Assembly (NCBI GenBank): GCA_021464525.1 | Contig: JADRCO010001348.1 | Location: 1-20,084, forward strand | DNA: 20,084 bases | Direction: 5' to 3' | Origin: Rhizophagus sp. LPA8_4_AMF | Lineage: Eukaryota; Glomeromycota; Glomeromycetes; Glomerales; Glomeraceae | Shown here: one piece after another, positions 1 through 8,872 of the stretch | How the letters are laid out: the number at the start of each line of letters is the position of its first letter | Position numbering within the stretch: position 1 is the first letter of the stretch | Translations under genes and position numbers: made by a program | The notes under the pieces: generated by a model | Told to the model about the DNA's origin: nothing | The model's database searches: none | Seen by the model: only the letters and a program-made list of their open reading frames with translations

Positions 1-32
1 ATATTAAAATGATATCAAAATGATAATTAAAA

Positions 33-202
33 TGATATAGAATCGATATCGTTAAATTTATCTTAACGGCATTATTTCAATATCATTTTAATTATCACTT
101 CGATATCATTTTCATATCAATTCAATATCGATATTGGATCAATATTGAAATGATATCGAAACAATGCCGTTAAGATAAACTTAATAATATCAATTCTATA
201 TC
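33..202. repeat. Foldback inverted repeat, MITE-like
   Basis: Two arms, about 33-89 and 148-202, are near-perfect reverse complements of each other. Both contain the unit TTATCTTAACGGCATT or its complement, and both end in an ATATAGAATCGATAT-like sequence. The roughly 58 bp centre is also rich in GATATC and ATCGAT. No coding sequence lies inside. Length and structure fit a small non-autonomous foldback element; I could not identify a target-site duplication. Confidence 0.7.
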
Positions 203-539
203 GATTAAAAATATCAAGTTTTTGTAAAGTATGTCAATGAAAAGATCACGTGACATATATCAATAATAATCACACTCATCGAGTAGTATCGATATAGATA
301 AATCAGATTAAATTGATAATAATCATCCATACAGTTAAAAATGATAAAAGATCCCTATGGTTAAAAATTGATTATTATCACTACAGGTTAAATAGCATTA
401 TATTATTTATAATTAAATATAGTTGTATTATTTTATTGTTAAATGTGATTTTATTATATCAGAAATACAAAAAAGTAATATTAATTAATATTCTATTGAA
501 AAGCAAAAAAAAAAATGGTTAAGTTTGCAAAAAACTCAC
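203..539. other. AT-rich stretch without a supported gene
   Basis: Mostly A/T sequence with GATAAT and TATCAATAAT words. A 69-codon plus-strand ORF at 313-522 has a composition explained by the A/T bias alone and is not called. On the minus strand a possible acceptor (CAATAG) at about 493 could belong to the distal end of the micro-exon array next to it. Confidence 0.5.
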
Positions 540-2181
540 CATTCTAAACCATCACGTTCTTAATATCCTTCGAAACAAACCTGTAAAAAAGAAAAAAGAA
601 ACATGTTAAAAAAAAAAGAAAAAATCGTGGTTTAAATTTCACAAAGAAACTTACCATTTCTGAATTTTAATACTACTAATCGATATCCTAAAGACTATAA
701 AAAAAACATAAAAAAAAAAATGTTGTTAATAGAAACTAAAATAGAAAGAAAAGAAAAGTTTCAAAGTTAGTTAACTTCGAAACTTACCATCCAAAGCACA
801 ATCGAAGTTAGAATCTACAAAGAAATAGGAAATGTTATTTAGTAATCATTTCTTTAAAAATGAAAAAGCAAATAAAAAGTTCGAAGTAGGTAACTTCAAA
901 ACTCACCACAAAGAAAAATCTGAAGCTGAATTCAAAGAATCTAAACCTACAAAAAGAAAAAAAAACAACTTGTTATAAATGTTTCGCTAAAAAAATATCT
1001 CACTAAACCTCTTCATTCTTACGGTCTTATTAAAATCCACGTCCAAGAGAATTCGAAGGCCAATTATCTTAAAAAAAAAATAAATAACGAAACGTTAATA
1101 ATTGTTTTGTTAAAAAAGAATTTTTTTTTTAAAAAACAATAAAAAAAATGAAGTTCAGTAAAGTTCGTTAAAATATAAAAAAAAATTTATATTACATTAT
1201 ATCGTGTTGTCAGCTATCAAAATTCTACGTGCTAAAGTGAACCAAGATTCAAGAAAGGCTGATTTTACACATCCAGACTCGTCTAAAAAAATATGAAACA
1301 TTAAAAAACGTTTCGTTAAACGAAATAAATTCAGTCAAAATTTTCCTCACCAAATCCAAAATCCACACGTCCGTCAGGTTCATGAACATCAAGAGTATCA
1401 GTCCTTGAATAGATCAGAATAGTACTAGGCCCGTCTAGAAAAAAAAGAGAAAATTCAAAATGTTAATAAACATTTCGTTACTGTAAAAATAAAAAAAATT
1501 AAGGAAACTCAACCACCAAATTCTAACAGTCCAAATACCCGATTATTTGCCTAAAAAAAAAGAAATATCAAAATGTTAGTAAACGCTTCGTTAAAATAAA
1601 TAAATTAAAAGAAAAAAAAAAAAAATTCCACCAAAATTCTAAATGTACTGAAATCTGAAAAATCAGTCACATAAAAAAATCAAAAAACATAACTAAATAA
1701 GTAATATTTTGTTAAAATAGAAGATAAAAAAACAGATCCACCAAAACACACCAAAACTTACCGAATCCACACTCTAAAAAAAAGTTTACCTGAGTTCACC
1801 AAAAATTTATGCTTCTGACCGTCTAAAAAATTGGAAGAAACGAACTGTTAGATAATATTTTGTTAATATCAAATAAGGAAAAAAAAATTTTTTGGCACAC
1901 TACCGAAATCCCGTGTGTTCAAATATTCAAAAACCGTCTAAAAAAAGAAAAAAAAAGAACACTTAATAGTGTTTGTTAAAACAAAAAAATAATAGTTTAT
2001 TTTTTACTTTTCAAAATCTAACGTCTAAGACTCTGAAGAACTACCGAAATTTCACGCGTCCAAGATGGCCATCTAAAGAAGGAAAACTAAACGTGAGTTT
2101 TGTTAAAGAATATTTCAAAAAAGACCTTCTTACCAAATTTTTATGTGTGTAACCATTTGTTAAATAAATCAAGAATAACAT
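540..2181 (-). other. Array of micro-exon-like segments (candidate intron-rich gene or decayed tandem exon array)
   Basis: Read on the minus strand, this stretch is a series of short segments, each preceded by a poly-T tract ending in AG and followed by GT. Candidate exons are 2134-2181, 2045-2072, 1904-1937, 1800-1822, 1762-1773, 1632-1654, 1517-1550, 1351-1434, 1197-1282, 1004-1067, 907-946, 788-814, 655-694 and 540-580. Most introns are 57-107 nt with TTAAC/CTAAC branch-point-like words. Exons often start ACGG and end near GGATTTYG before the GT, so the array looks built by tandem duplication. Segments 2045-2072, 1904-1937, 1762-1773, 1632-1654, 1517-1550, 1351-1434 and 1197-1282 join in one open frame of about 99 codons ending in TAA at 1197-1199. 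Asp codons are split g|ac at the 1517/1434 and 1351/1282 joins. Segments 1800-1822 and 1762-1773 are too close (at most 26 nt) to both be spliced in. Downstream segments do not stay in frame, so decay is possible. Product unknown. Confidence 0.45.
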
Positions 2182-2189
2182 GATATTTG

Positions 2190-2340
2190 AAGAAAAGAAA
2201 AAAAAATGAAACGTTAGCTAACATTTAGCCTAACGATTCGTTAGAAAGTAAAACACAAACAAAGAAAGGGGAAGGGAAGGGAAAGAAAAAAAAAAGACGA
2301 GGGAAAGGGAAAACAAAGAAAAGGGAAAGTCAAAAAGATT
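2190..2340 (+). repeat. Polypurine tract upstream of the micro-exon array
   Basis: Nearly all A and G on the plus strand, with several GGGAAAGGGAA-like runs between about 2265 and 2330. It lies directly upstream of the first candidate exon of the minus-strand array, where it would read as a CT-rich leader or promoter tract. CT-rich tracts are common before fungal start sites, so a regulatory role is possible but not shown. Confidence 0.5.
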
Positions 2341-2570
2341 AAAAGATTATCTTTTTTTAATTGAACTGTAGCTGCAGCAAATAGTATATCATGTGATATC
2401 ACGTGATTTACCTAAATAGGTCTTTTTCCCAAAATTTATAATTGTAATTTTATGATTGATTATATGACATTTCAAATCCCACCTCAACAGACTTTAAATC
2501 TCTCTGCAACAAACGTTTAATATTTAAAGATCAAATTATAATAACAGATGGTTATGCCTCAATCTATATA

Positions 2571-2738
2571 ATGCCAAAAATTAATCAAAATATGTATTAT
2601 CATCCTAAAAATAAATGGACTGTTATATGAGACAGTATTACATATGGAGAACATGAAGGCAAGAGGAAAGGGCTAGTATCATTTAAAAAAAGTGTGGCTA
2701 GAAAGACGAAAAATGTAAAAGAGGTAAAAAAAAAATAA
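2571..2738 (+). pseudogene. Short interrupted coding relic, product unknown
   Basis: A frame from ATG 2571 to TAA 2736-2738 reads as a normal-looking peptide, including KNKWTV, DSITYGEHEGKRKGLVSF and a basic tail, but is interrupted by one in-frame TGA at 2628-2630. The residue mix is more protein-like than the surrounding sequence. It could be a fragment of a transposon protein or of a lost host gene. I do not recognise the family. Confidence 0.25.
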
Positions 2739-2960
2739 ATAAAAAAAGGAAAAGGAAAAAATGAAAAATGGAAAAAAATAAAATAAAACGAAAGGTGAAA
2801 ATGATAATAAAAAGAAAAGTGAGTGTAAAAAAAGGTGGTGTAGGTGAAAGGGAAAGTGTGAAAAAGAGACGGGTGAGAGGAAAAGAAAAAAAAAGAGTAG
2901 AAGAGTGTGAATGGGAAAGGGTGAAAGAAATGTTTAATTAAACTTTAAAAAAAAGTTTAA
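2690..2960 (+). repeat. Second polypurine tract
   Basis: About 270 bp dominated by A and G on the plus strand, with GGTGAAAGGGAAAG and GAAAAGAAAAAAAAAGAG-type runs. It shows the same strand asymmetry as the tract near 2265. No ORF or splice pattern explains it. Confidence 0.5.
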
Positions 2961-3102
2961 AAGAATGCACGTCACGTCTTAATAGTTAAAGTTATGTCAC
3001 ATGATATGATACATATGATTGTTAAATGAAGAACTTCGTAACTTATTTTTAATGTTTGTTTAATTATAATATCATGTTGCATTAATGCAAATCTATACAG
3101 GA

Positions 3103-3395
3103 TTGATAAATTATCACTACAGAAATTTATCAATAAAATTAATATGTATTTAATAATATTATTTATCTTACAGATAATTATCAATAAATATCATTAACAT
3201 TAAATAACTTATAGAAATTTATCGATAAAATCTTTTAACACTTAATATCATTATTTATTTTTCAGATTATTATCAATAAATATCATTAATGTTAAATATC
3301 TTATAGAAATTCGTTGATAAAAATTTTAACACTTAATACCATTAAATATCTTTCAGATAATTATCATTAATGCTAAATATCATTATATTTTCCAG
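3103..3395. repeat. Tandem repeat, period about 91-92 bp
   Basis: Units begin GATAATTATCAATAAATATC at 3173, the matching GATTATTATCAATAAATATC at 3265, and a truncated GATAATTATCATTAA copy at 3356. A diverged partial copy precedes them at about 3103-3172. Each unit contains ATAGAAATT, TTTTAACACTTAAT and a CTTTCAG/TTTTCAG end. The full copies are 92 and 91 bp apart. Confidence 0.7.
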
Positions 3396-3488
3396 TTATT
3401 TATCGATAATCATCATAATTCATAATGCATTAATTATTAATTTATTTGATGTGATAAAATGTGATAATTATTGATAAAGTGATAATTA

Positions 3489-3847
3489 TTGATATATATC
3501 CCCTATAAAAATTTCCTGATGATTTCAATTATCTCTATCTGGTTGTTTTTCCAAAAATCCCTTCCTCCTTTTTTCCTTCTTGCCAAAAATGGATATCCCC
3601 TATTTTTCACTGGCAAACAACCCAAACAAAGACGATTTCAAAATGGAAAAGTAGTACTCCCAAATTGGATGGAATCTCCAAACTTTTTCTGAATACATTT
3701 CTCAATAAGATCATAACAAGTTTGGATGCGCCTAATCACATGCCTCCTTCAGAATTATTTTTAGAACATGATGTAATGAATAACTCTCATTTATTGATTA
3801 CTTCAATAGGTATAGGGAACATCATATTAGACATCTTTAATATATAA
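3489..3847 (+). pseudogene. Decayed coding segment, possibly transposon-derived
   Basis: Two overlapping plus-strand frames, 3489-3692 and 3665-3847, each have a stretch of protein-like sequence. The first contains KNGYPLFFTGKQPKQRRF and NGKVVLPNWM; the second contains LDAPNHMPPSELFLEHDVMN. The frame change close to the overlap and the lack of introns or a longer ORF suggest one frameshifted relic rather than two genes. A mobile-element origin is inferred from the setting, since the next kilobase is repeat-rich. No catalytic motif was found. Confidence 0.3.
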
Positions 3848-3849
3848 CA

Positions 3850-4337
3850 TTGGATTTAATTTGACGTCTCATTTTTGGCTTCTTCTACTCAGTTAGAGGA
3901 ATTAAGGATAGGGATAAAGTGATAATTTTGGATGTGCCTTTCACTCTTCCTTTTTGTTCAATTTGGTGTTTATATAGATTTTATTTTTCTTGTTTTTTTT
4001 TCTCTATTTTCTTTTTTTGTCTATTTTTATTTTTCTTTTTTCTTTTCTTTTATTATAGAATTTTCTTAGATGGGTTTGTTAAATTTATCACTTAGGTTAA
4101 CTAGGGAGGTGTGGAGCTCTTGGAGATATAATTTGATTTTGGTTGGGGTCCTATTTGCAATCACCAACTGAATTTGACTTATGTGAACAACTTCATCAAA
4201 CTTACTGTATATGGCAGTAAAAGAATTAACAACATTACCATACAATTGATTGAAGGATTCCTTTGCTTTGAGTATCTACAGTATGTAATTATGGAGAATT
4301 TCTACTCTAATAATCGTACACACACAGGTTGAAAAAT
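3850..4337. other. Intergenic or relic sequence
   Basis: Contains a T-rich run at about 3980-4060 and a less AT-rich stretch at about 4100-4320 in which every frame is interrupted. It may be part of the same decayed element as the flanking segments. No gene is supported. Confidence 0.4.
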
Positions 4338-4843
4338 AAAAAATCAGGCACTAATCAGTTACCAATCAGGTACCAACCAGGTGACTAATTGGTGACTGAT
4401 TGGTACCTGATTGGCCAAAATCTGTCAGCAATCAGGCAGTTTGCTATTTTTGATCCAGTAATCAGAAAAGGATGAAATATAGTTCATTGGAATCATCTCA
4501 TCATAAAGAATCGAATGGTAGTAAAATTATATTTCTAAAATCAATTGATGATGAGAAATTGAGCAAAATGCAAAGAGAATATTTTTATTTTTGTTATATT
4601 TTACATTTTGTTTAATATTTCATCATTGATTGATTCTAGAAATATGATTTTACTACTATTCAATTCATCATAATGAGATGATTCCAATGAACTATATTTC
4701 ATCTTTTTCTGATTACTGGATTAAAAAATAGCAAACTGCCTGATTGCTGACAGATTTTGGCGAAAATGCCAATCAGGCACCAATTGGTCACCAATCAGTT
4801 ACCTGGTTGGTACCTGATTGGGGATTGATTGGTGCCTGATTTT
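4338..4843. mobile_element. Long-arm foldback/MITE-like element
   Basis: The arms at about 4338-4561 and 4614-4843 are reverse complements over roughly 225 bp with few mismatches. Both carry TCTGTCAGCAATCAGGCAG, TTTGCTATTTT and ATGAAATATAGTTCATTGGA, or the complements. The outermost 90 bp of each arm is itself built of short CAATCAGG/CCTGATTG units. The spacer of about 50 bp is AT-only and encodes nothing. The word ACAGG sits just outside both ends (4324-4328 and 4861-4865) and could be a target-site duplication, although the arm edges are not exact there. Confidence 0.75.
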
Positions 4844-4860
4844 TCACTTTTTGATCTATG

Positions 4861-5155
4861 ACAGGTGATAATGGAGTTATGTGAACTAGTGGTATATATT
4901 TTGCTTTTGGAGGATCAGTGGAGTTTATAAAACTATCGCAACATAGCAGGTCTTTGGACACCACATTCCGTAGACTATAGGGCAGTTTTCTAGGATGAGG
5001 TGCTTTATTATGCACTTTTACTTATATAGGAACAAGTTTTACCGATAGTGCACATATGGGATTCACAAGAATGACGAGTGGTGTTATATTTATTAATATT
5101 AGAACATGTATTTTAAACATTAACTCTAATAAAATATAATATACGCTGCAGAAAA
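4861..5155 (+). mobile_element. Retroelement-like relic, copy A of a dispersed repeat
   Basis: One plus frame reads TSGIYFAFGGS, then stops, then FTDSAHMG, with several stop codons, so it is not functional. The segment from about 5020 to 5150 matches sequence at 18391-18530: a gttttaccgatagt word against gttttcactgatagt, and an identical ATTAACTCTAATAAA at 5119-5133 and 18497-18511. It also shares ACTTATATAGG (5020-5030) with 16532-16542. The FTD-type motif could come from a retroelement RNase H, but that is inference from a short motif. Confidence 0.4.
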
Positions 5156-5159
5156 AAAA

Positions 5160-6278
5160 AAAATTTATATTTAACAAAAAAGTTATATAAAATATTTTAT
5201 AAGTAATTATTATAAATAAAAATCCATGGAAAAATCTAAATCTATAGAAAATCTATGAAATATTAAATTTTAGCATTTTTTTTTTAATTTTAAATAATAA
5301 ATTATTTCAGTTTTATCAAATGATTAAATATTTTAGTTTTGTTTAGAATTACTAATGTTAACTTCTATCTTTGATCTATAATCTTCTAGTTCAAATGCTT
5401 TTTATCTTTACCAAATATTAATTTAAATAAAATAAAAAATGTTGTTTGAAAATAAAAAATATAATATATTCATAATGAAATTTGTTATCAAAATTTATTT
5501 AAAAAACAATAAGCACAAAAACTTTGTTAAGAAATATAATTTTTTGGATTTATTATAACCTAATTATAATTGAAAAAATAAGGATCTTACTAATGACTTT
5601 ATTTAATATTACAAAAAATCTTTCACTTTATTCAATAATTTTACAATATATAAACAATTATTAAAAAATTTAAATATTTTACATAATGAAGATGTTAATG
5701 TTAAAGGTAAAGGTAATTTTATTCATTTGAAATAGTAATTTAGAGATATATTATATAAATAATCCTATAATAATAAATAAAATATAAAAAGTACTTTATA
5801 TGAGTTTTATTACAAAGGAAAATTATCTGAAATAATTGCTCTTTTATAAGATAATATCAAATTCACAAGTTTTGCAAAAATCACTTTCTGTTTATTTAAA
5901 CTTAAAGATGTAGTATTATTTCATGCCAAAATCTTTAAAAAAATATAATAAGAAATTATTTGCTTTGATTCATTATTTTCAGTATACAAATCAGTGGATT
6001 TGTTTTATCATCTAAATATGCTAAATTTTTGCATTATACAGATATAGCAAAGTTAAGGATACATTGTATGATATCCATACAATAGATTAGATTAAGGGTA
6101 AAAATGTGTGATTAAAAAAATACAATTTTAATACAATTTTAATTTTAGTCAGATTTATGATATATAGATTAATGTAATATGATTATATAATAATATTAAG
6201 CCATTTTAATAAATGTTTTTTTACTTTTGCTTCTTTTTAATTTATATTACAATATTTATAATACTTTAAATTTAAGTA
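5160..6278. other. AT-rich intergenic stretch, no gene seen
   Basis: About 1.1 kb of more than 80% A/T with no ORF of useful length on either strand, no convincing splice-site series and no clear long repeat. A few short protein-like runs (for example around 5860-5940) are interrupted by stops and not called. Confidence 0.6.
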
Positions 6279-6664
6279 CAGTCAACTTCCTCTATAATCA
6301 TACCCCTTAGAATCTTCTAATGGTGTGATTATAATGAGATGTGCCAATTGGTAAAAGTATTAATCTGGTACTTTTATACATAAATAAATATATTATGTAT
6401 GTAAAAATTTGTAAAAAATTTATAATGTAAAATATGTTTAAAATCATCTATTTGTTAAAGTCATTATGGTAATTTTTCATGAATTTTAAAAATAAAAACA
6501 TCTGAGTTCAGAGCATAGCATATATCTTATTGGTTATTTTATCAAATTATGTGATTTATATGCTTATGTAAGAGGAATTTTATATACATTTACTATAATA
6601 TAGAACTGTCGATTGGTATAATTATACTTATAACTAATAAAGTGATTATAAAAGGAGTATTTTG
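6279..6664. mobile_element. Probable pogo/mariner-like MITE
   Basis: The left end starts CAGTCAACTTCCTCTATAATC directly after a TA (6277-6278). The right end, read in reverse complement, resembles it (a GTGATTATAAAAGGAGT-like run ending TTTTG before a TA at 6665-6666). CAGTC... ends with TA duplications are typical of Tc1/mariner/pogo-derived MITEs. The right end is diverged, so the boundary is tentative. Nothing inside is coding. Confidence 0.4.
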
Positions 6665-6666
6665 TA

Positions 6667-7199
6667 TATAAAAAATCAGGACCAAAAAATGTGTATCTCA
6701 AGGAAAGGAGTTTTTATATAGGAGGTGCCTATAAAAGGGGTTGAATGTATAATAAAAAATAAAACATTTTGAACATTCAACACTTACAAATAAAAAATAG
6801 TGAAATATAAAGATAACCATCCAAACAATCCAAACTCTTTTCAAAAATTCACTTTCAAAATATCTTATAATAAGTCTTCTCAAAATGAATTTATATAAGC
6901 AATAAAAGGAGAATTTAGAACAATATTTTTTTTAAAAAATTCTTAGATCTAAAAGATAAAAAGAAAAAAAAAGAAATAGAAAACTAGCCAAAAGTATAAA
7001 AAAAATCTCCTATTTATACAACTTACAAACTGACATACCTTAAGTCATGACATCCCTATTCAATAACTGTGTTATCAATAAGCTATTTAAATTTAACATA
7101 CAATATTTATCAAGGCAATAGTGATTTATTTGTACATTAATCTAAAAAATATCAGTGTATCAAAAACAGCATGATCCTATTTGGCTGCATAATAATGGG
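6667..7199. other. Intergenic stretch downstream of the minus-strand gene
   Basis: AT-rich sequence. A 61-codon minus ORF at 6698-6883 has no recognisable features and is explained by composition. No other gene is seen. Confidence 0.5.
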
Positions 7200-7205
7200 T
7201 TTATT
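7200..7205 (-). terminator. Candidate polyadenylation signal for the membrane-protein gene
   Basis: TTTATT on the plus strand reads AATAAA on the minus strand, about 80 nt beyond the TGA-free end of the coding sequence (stop at 7284-7286). Position and sequence suit a 3' end signal. Confidence 0.4.
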
Positions 7206-7283
7206 AATAATAAATCAACAATACATCTATTTATATATATGAAAATAAAAATTTTTAAATCAATCATTGATAAGGAATCTAAA

Positions 7284-8335
7284 CTAGAAACGACCATCAT
7301 AATAACTATCAGATTGACCACCCTGACCACCTCCATGTTGTTGTGGTGGAGGAGGATATTGTTCACCTTGACCACCTTGGACTCCATGTTGTTGTTGTTG
7401 TGGTGGTGGTGGTGGTGGTGGTGGTGGATATTGACCATCCTGACCACCAGGTGGAGGAGGATAATAAGGAGTGTCAGCTGGTGGTGCGTATTCACCATAT
7501 TGATATCTAAAATGAACTGAAGGTGACTGGGGAGGAGGATATTTATCATTACTTGTACTTAAATTACCACCTCCTTCGGCAGAAATTTTTTCTGTCAATT
7601 TTTTCTTTTTGTAATGTTTAAATATAGCAAATCCTATTAAACCAAGAATCACTAGAGCTATACCACCTATTAATCCCCACTTATATTTTGGTGAAATTCC
7701 GGATGGTGTTGGAGGCCTACACAAAGAAAGTATGTTAAGTTCGCCTTTTTTTTTAAGAAAACATTTTAAAAAGAAAAATACTTACATAGTTTGAGTGAAA
7801 GTGGTACCGACTTCTTCACATTGTTCCTTATATTCTTGTATAGGTGGAACTTTAAATTCTGTTCCTGTAGCATTAACAAAACATTCTAAACATTTCGATA
7901 ACGTATCATAATATGGTTGATTACACATACATTTAGATAAACCGCGATCTAAGGAAAGGTGAGAGTTGTTAATACGAAAGAAAGAAAAAAAAAATTCAAT
8001 AAATTTGATTTTAACTTACCTTCTACTTTGTAAGTACCAGATCGAATTTTCTCCTCAATGTATTTATCAGGAGTTTTAAGAAGTCCATTACATAATTTTA
8101 AAGTATCATTAGCGCTGGTACATGCAATGTCTTTTAAGCAACTTTCTGCAGGATTTTCTTTATTTTTAGTACCTTCAGTTGATGATGGTATTGTAGTTTC
8201 TGCAGCTCCACCAGCTTCACCACTAGTTGTTGGACTTGGTGTATTCTCTTGTGCAATTACCACATTTACTACTAAGGTTAATAATATTATAAAATATATA
8301 ATTATATTATATTTCTTTTTTAATGTCATTGTCAT
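7284..8335 (-). CDS. Type I membrane protein: eight-cysteine ectodomain, proline-rich cytoplasmic tail
   Basis: Three exons on the minus strand, 8335-8020, 7948-7786 and 7716-7284, joined by GTAAGT-type donors and TTAG/GTAG acceptors, give 303 residues with every junction in frame. Residues 1-28 are a signal peptide (basic start, long hydrophobic run, VVIA before QE). Residues 29-64 are a Ser/Thr/Pro/Gly stalk. The ectodomain has cysteines at 66, 72, 82, 112, 114, 125, 128 and 149 and two N-glycosylation sequons (about N76 and N131). Residues about 174-192 form a membrane helix followed by KHYKKKK, the stop-transfer side. The tail has four YPPP-type motifs, a run of nine prolines, four glutamines and Gly/Gln-rich repeats. 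Eight cysteines recall fungal CFEM proteins, but the spacing (C-x5-C-x9-C-x29-C-x-C-x10-C-x2-C-x20-C) is looser, so I do not assign that family. A role at the cell surface, perhaps wall sensing with a tail that binds SH3, WW or profilin-type partners, is inference. Confidence 0.85.
7401..7428. repeat. TGG trinucleotide repeat inside the proline run
   Basis: A run of TGG on the plus strand, CCA on the coding strand, encodes the nine-proline tract, and an adjoining TTG/CAA run encodes the glutamines. Such trinucleotide runs change length easily, so alleles may differ in the length of the cytoplasmic tail. Confidence 0.8.
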
Positions 8336-8690
8336 TTTTCAAAAACTAATATTTGCTACTCTTTTATTTAGGACCGTTACATACGTAGAACTCAAAAAAG
8401 ATTATTTTATTCTCGCTTTTAAGTAAACAATTAAATAATCTACTTAAAAGACTGATTATATTTTTATTTATTCTTAGAACAAGATAGAAATGGCTTATTT
8501 CTTTTAAAAAAATTTATTATTTTTTGTTTTTTTTATTTATTTTTAATTTTTTATAACGTAAAAAATAGAAGGAAAAATTCAATTTAGAAAAAAATTCTCA
8601 ATGTAGTATATATATATATACTTTCCTTGTTTCAATGTATATGACTATATTTTTGGCTTATCACGGATCTATTTACAAAACAAAATTTAT
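8336..8690. other. 5' flank of the membrane-protein gene
   Basis: Contains T-rich runs near 8500-8560 and a TATATATATATA run at about 8610-8622. No coding sequence is supported. The minus-strand promoter should lie in the first few hundred bases, but I see no single decisive element. Confidence 0.4.
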
Positions 8691-8814
8691 TGCACGGCCA
8701 CAATCGGATACGTAACAATTTAAACGCGAAACAAATTTGAATATGTATTACAAAATAAATAAATTAAATTAAGTAAAAATTTAAAAAAAGAAAAGCCACG
8801 CAGATAAATACCGG

Positions 8815-8822
8815 TATAAAAA
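8815..8822 (+). promoter_or_regulatory. TATA box candidate
   Basis: TATAAAAA in a GC-containing setting (CCGGTATAAAAAGCC), followed by a pyrimidine-rich leader (CCTCCTTTTTT) and, about 50 nt on, an ATG. It stands out from the A/T background and could start a plus-strand transcript whose coding content is unclear. Confidence 0.4.
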
Positions 8823-8872
8823 GCCTCCTTTTTTAACTAAAAAGATCTTCTATCACCCTTAAAAGGTAAAAC

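Noticed and set aside
313-522. Small plus-strand ORF of 69 codons
   Set aside because: Composed almost wholly of I, L, K, N and Y codons expected from A/T-rich DNA, with no supporting feature.
4861-5000. Ty1/copia RNase H fragment
   Set aside because: TSGIYFAFGG resembles the copia TSGY...GG motif, but the frame breaks at once and the matching copy at 18.4 kb does not support copia, so only a generic retroelement relic is called.
4788-5015. Minus-strand ORF of 75 codons spanning the foldback edge
   Set aside because: It crosses from the inverted-repeat arm into the retroelement-like relic, so it joins two unrelated sequences, and the plus strand reads more like a known protein type.
7155-7520. 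Plus-strand ORF of 121 codons with a tryptophan run
   Set aside because: It is the antisense of the polyproline exon of the minus-strand membrane-protein gene; the Trp run is simply the CCA repeat read backwards.
8058-8426. Plus-strand ORF of 122 codons
   Set aside because: Antisense of exon 1 of the membrane-protein gene, which has a signal peptide and consistent splice junctions on the minus strand.
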